Program-made: the position numbers and the translations under genes | Shown here: positions 6,289-7,755 of the stretch, piece by piece | Numbering within the stretch: the stretch's first letter is position 1 | Layout: each line of letters starts with the position of its first letter | Source: CAZEHS01 sp964511875 | GTDB taxonomy: Bacteria > Bacillota > Clostridia > Peptostreptococcales > Acidaminobacteraceae | Direction of reading: 5' to 3' | DNA length: 7,755 bases | NCBI GenBank assembly: GCA_964511875.1 | Contig: CAZEHS010000119.1 | Span: 1-7,755 of the forward strand | The notes under the pieces: model-generated | What the model saw: the letters and a program-made list of their open reading frames with translations, nothing else | Told to the model about the DNA's origin: nothing | The model's database searches: none

Positions 6289-6681
6289 TCAGAATTGTTC
6301 CGACCTTCTACGGTTCTTACGGCAAGCCATAACACCCCAAAAGAGCCACATTTCAACCGCCATTCCCAGTTCCAAATATCCCAGAGTGTTTCCCAGGGAA
6401 TAGTCGAAAAACAGTTTCATTCCCGTAATCAGCAGAATCAGTTTTCCCGGGGGAATCCAAAACTGCCGGTATGACAGGTAGAAGAATACAGATGCCATGG
6501 TGAGCAGCATGAGGGCAGTCACAATAGAGAGCATCAGAAGTATCAATGCTAGGTATGGCTGTTTCTGACCTGCAATCCACAAATCAGAAAAACCTTTAGA
6601 TGCGATTATCATTGCCGGAATCAGAAAGACTATGTATTTCAGGAAGTACATCCTCACCTTTTCAAGGGTTAACAGGTCCAT
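6289..6681 (-). CDS. Small integral membrane protein of unknown function
   Basis: A protein of 130 residues dominated by four hydrophobic segments at about 12-31, 43-70, 80-97 and 99-119, with short connecting loops (one containing YRQFWIPPGK) and a basic cytoplasmic tail rich in Arg/Lys (CRKNRRRSEQF). I do not recognise a family and see no catalytic motif. Translation is well supported: ATG at 6681 has GGAGG eight bases upstream, and a good sigma-A promoter (6714-6742) lies just before it. The next gene downstream on the same strand is the NhaC antiporter, 92 bases away, so the two may share a transcript. A role linked to the antiporter or the membrane is possible but unsupported by motif. 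Confidence 0.75.
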   Translation of the reverse strand: MDLLTLEKVRMYFLKYIVFLIPAMIIASKGFSDLWIAGQKQPYLALILLMLSIVTALMLLTMASVFFYLSYRQFWIPPGKLILLITGMKLFFDYSLGNTLGYLELGMAVEMWLFWGVMACRKNRRRSEQF

Positions 6682-6713
6682 TATCAGGTCCTCCGGGTCT
6701 TAAGTCCTACCTC

Positions 6714-6742
6714 ATTTTAATCCAAACCCAAGAATAAATCAA
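6714..6742 (-). promoter_or_regulatory. Sigma-A-type promoter for the membrane protein and possibly the downstream genes
   Basis: The minus strand has TTGATT (6742-6737), a 17-base spacer, and TAAAAT (6719-6714). The -10 matches TATAAT at five of six positions, the -35 matches TTGACA at four of six, and the spacing is optimal. Transcription would start near 6707, about 25 bases before the ATG at 6681. It follows the terminator at 6841-6876, consistent with a new transcription unit. The rest of the 6682-6894 gap (about 210 bases) shows no gene. Confidence 0.65.
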
Positions 6743-6840
6743 GCCAGCTTCCATAAAATGACTTTCGTTAAGGATAACCAGCAGCCATGAGGATCTTTAA
6801 AGACTGCGATTCAGATGGTCTGACAGCAATATAAAAACAC

Positions 6841-6876
6841 AAGAAACGATTCTGTATGAACACAGAATCGTTTCTT
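6841..6876 (-). terminator. Intrinsic terminator after the DUF6075-like gene
   Basis: AAGAAACGATTCTG (6841-6854) and CAGAATCGTTTCTT (6863-6876) are exact reverse complements, giving a 14-bp stem with an 8-base loop. On the minus strand the stem is followed by TGTGTTTTTATATT, and it begins 18 bases after the stop at 6895. It could also act on the plus strand, where TTTTATTG follows, but no plus-strand gene leads into it. Confidence 0.85.
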
Positions 6877-6894
6877 TTATTGCTCATTTTCTTA

Positions 6895-7248
6895 TCACCA
6901 AATCTTCGATCCTCGGATTCTGATAGCCTCAAGTGCTCCAAGGAAATTCTCCTTATCCAGAATAATCAGATCCACTGGTGATATGTCAGAGGACGAACCA
7001 CCATTGAAGAGGTTGTGAGCCAGTCTGACCATAACCCTGTAACCGGCGCTGAACTCCTGTTCCTCCAGGCAATTTTCAAAATCGATACCGTTCTCATCCA
7101 CATAACTGCCTACTTTTAAGAATAATTCCTTATGCAGGCTCATGATATAAAACGCAGCTTCACATTCATGACTTAAATGCTCAACCGGCTTTTTAGTCAG
7201 CTCTACCAGCTGAATGAAACGATTATGCTGATCCGGGTTTAGTTTCAT
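6895..7248 (-). CDS. Small soluble protein resembling the DUF6075 family
   Basis: A protein of 117 residues with no signal peptide or membrane helix. The layout recalls DUF6075 proteins: an N-terminal segment starting with an H-x-x-RF pattern, then an ECEAAFYIMSLHKELFLKV stretch (28-46), an FSAGYRVMVRLAHNLFNGG core (66-84) and a C-terminal DKENFLGALEAIRIR (98-112). The assignment is from remembered family pattern, so it is tentative; no function is known for the family. ATG at 7248 has GAGGAGG seven bases upstream, an excellent site, and a strong terminator follows the gene. It lies 113 bases downstream of clpB on the same strand. No strong promoter was seen in that gap, so read-through from clpB is possible. 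Confidence 0.75.
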   Translation of the reverse strand: MKLNPDQHNRFIQLVELTKKPVEHLSHECEAAFYIMSLHKELFLKVGSYVDENGIDFENCLEEQEFSAGYRVMVRLAHNLFNGGSSSDISPVDLIILDKENFLGALEAIRIRGSKIW

Positions 7249-7277
7249 GGGGGGCCCTCCTCATCCATTTTCAGGCT

Positions 7278-7297
7278 CACCGATCAGGACATCGGTG
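7278..7297 (-). repeat. Short hairpin in the leader of the DUF6075-like gene
   Basis: CACCGAT (7278-7284) and ATCGGTG (7291-7297) are reverse complements with a 6-base loop. On the minus strand the hairpin ends 17 bases before the GGAGG site of the downstream gene, and no T tract follows. It may be a minor regulatory or stabilising hairpin, or the weak terminal structure of the clpB transcript; its significance is uncertain. Confidence 0.3.
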
Positions 7298-7361
7298 TAT
7301 TTTGCTTCATACCCCGGACCGCTAGCAATAAAACTGCTAAGTTATGGCATATTCTAAGTTT

Positions 7362-7755
7362 CTAAGCCGCTCCGCTGATCATCAGTCCGTCTGCACCATA
7401 ATCAATCACAACATGACAGCCGTCCTGAACAGTTCCTTTGAGGATCGCCTTTGCCAACATGGTTTCAACGTGTTTCTGTAGAAATCTCTTCAAAGGTCTG
7501 GCGCCAAAGTGGATATCATAGGCTTCGTCCAGTACGTGATGTTTTGCCTCAGACGAAAGCTCTAGAGTCATTTGACGGTCCTTGAGCCTCCTTTCAACAT
7601 CCGCAATCAGAAGGTCGATTATCTGCAGCATTTCACTTTGGGTCAATGGCTTATAGAGTACAATTTCATCAAGACGGTTGAGGAATTCAGGTCTGAAGTG
7701 GCGATGCTGCTCATGATCGATGGCCGATCGGGCCTCCTCGGTAATTTCGCCCCAT
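7362..7755 (-). CDS. clpB: C-terminal part of ATP-dependent disaggregase ClpB (5' end outside window)
   Basis: The frame is open from the right edge to TAG at 7362-7364 and gives the last 130 or so residues of a Hsp100/Clp ATPase. ClpB forms cytoplasmic hexamers that pull proteins out of aggregates together with DnaK. Visible are HFRPEFLNRLDEIVLYKPL, which ends the second AAA+ large domain; the small domain with a ERRLKDRQMTLELS segment; the sensor-2 motif GARPLKRFLQKHVET; and the closing DGCHVVIDYGADGL. The wording of these motifs and the short tail fit ClpB better than ClpC or ClpE. Only the end is present, so the N-terminal domain, first ATPase and middle domain cannot be checked, nor can the usual heat-shock operators upstream. 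An internal TTG at 7646 is not a gene start, since conserved sequence continues upstream of it. Confidence 0.93.
   Translation of the reverse strand, partial: WGEITEEARSAIDHEQHRHFRPEFLNRLDEIVLYKPLTQSEMLQIIDLLIADVERRLKDRQMTLELSSEAKHHVLDEAYDIHFGARPLKRFLQKHVETMLAKAILKGTVQDGCHVVIDYGADGLMISGAA

Noticed and set aside
6280..6290. AGAATCGTTTC, also present in the terminator stem at 6864-6874
   Set aside because: An 11-base match between the end of a gene and a terminator arm is not enough to call a dispersed repeat; probably coincidence.
6221..6403. Plus-strand open frame of 60 residues
   Set aside because: It runs through the inverted repeat and opposite the small membrane protein gene, with no ribosome binding site.
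7300..7345. Possible promoter for the DUF6075-like gene (TTGCTA with CAAAAT, 18-base spacer)
   Set aside because: The -10 match is weak and the spacer is G/C-rich, so it was not listed as a feature.

Overview
The window looks like chromosomal core sequence from a low-to-mid GC Gram-positive anaerobe, most likely a Clostridia-type member of the Bacillota. The grounds are strong GGAGG-type ribosome binding sites, frequent TTG starts, A/T-rich sigma-A-like promoters, and an FHA/SEDS/PBP gene trio of the kind known from Actinobacteria and some Clostridia. Species cannot be named from the sequence. Apart from one truncated gene at the left edge, every gene lies on the minus strand, so transcription runs from right to left.

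Layout from right to left, in the direction of transcription: the 3' end of clpB (entering at the right edge); a 117-residue protein resembling the DUF6075 family, followed by a clear intrinsic terminator (6841-6876); a roughly 210-bp gap holding a good sigma-A promoter (6714-6742); a 130-residue four-helix membrane protein of unknown function; a roughly 90-nt gap with a strong inverted repeat; an NhaC-family Na+/H+ antiporter; a membrane-anchored FHA-domain protein; a FtsW/RodA-type (SEDS) glycosyltransferase; a class B penicillin-binding protein; a YdeI/OmpD-associated family protein; and thiD. A perfect 34-bp palindrome (238-271) then separates thiD from the convergent truncated gene at the left edge and probably terminates both.

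The functional centre is the FHA-SEDS-PBP module (1696-4841). The SEDS protein polymerises glycan strands from lipid II and the class B PBP cross-links them. The FHA protein could connect this pair to Ser/Thr phosphorylation. The three genes overlap or almost touch (a 1-2 bp gap, then a 23-bp overlap), which suggests translational coupling, and a candidate promoter sits at the 3' end of the antiporter gene just upstream. The YdeI-like gene and thiD follow closely and may be co-transcribed, but nothing in their sequence ties them to wall synthesis.

No mobile element, CRISPR array, tRNA or rRNA was seen. I found no convincing undescribed system. The items most worth a second look are the kinase-free FHA-SEDS-PBP module, the structured leader before the antiporter gene, and the two small uncharacterised proteins.
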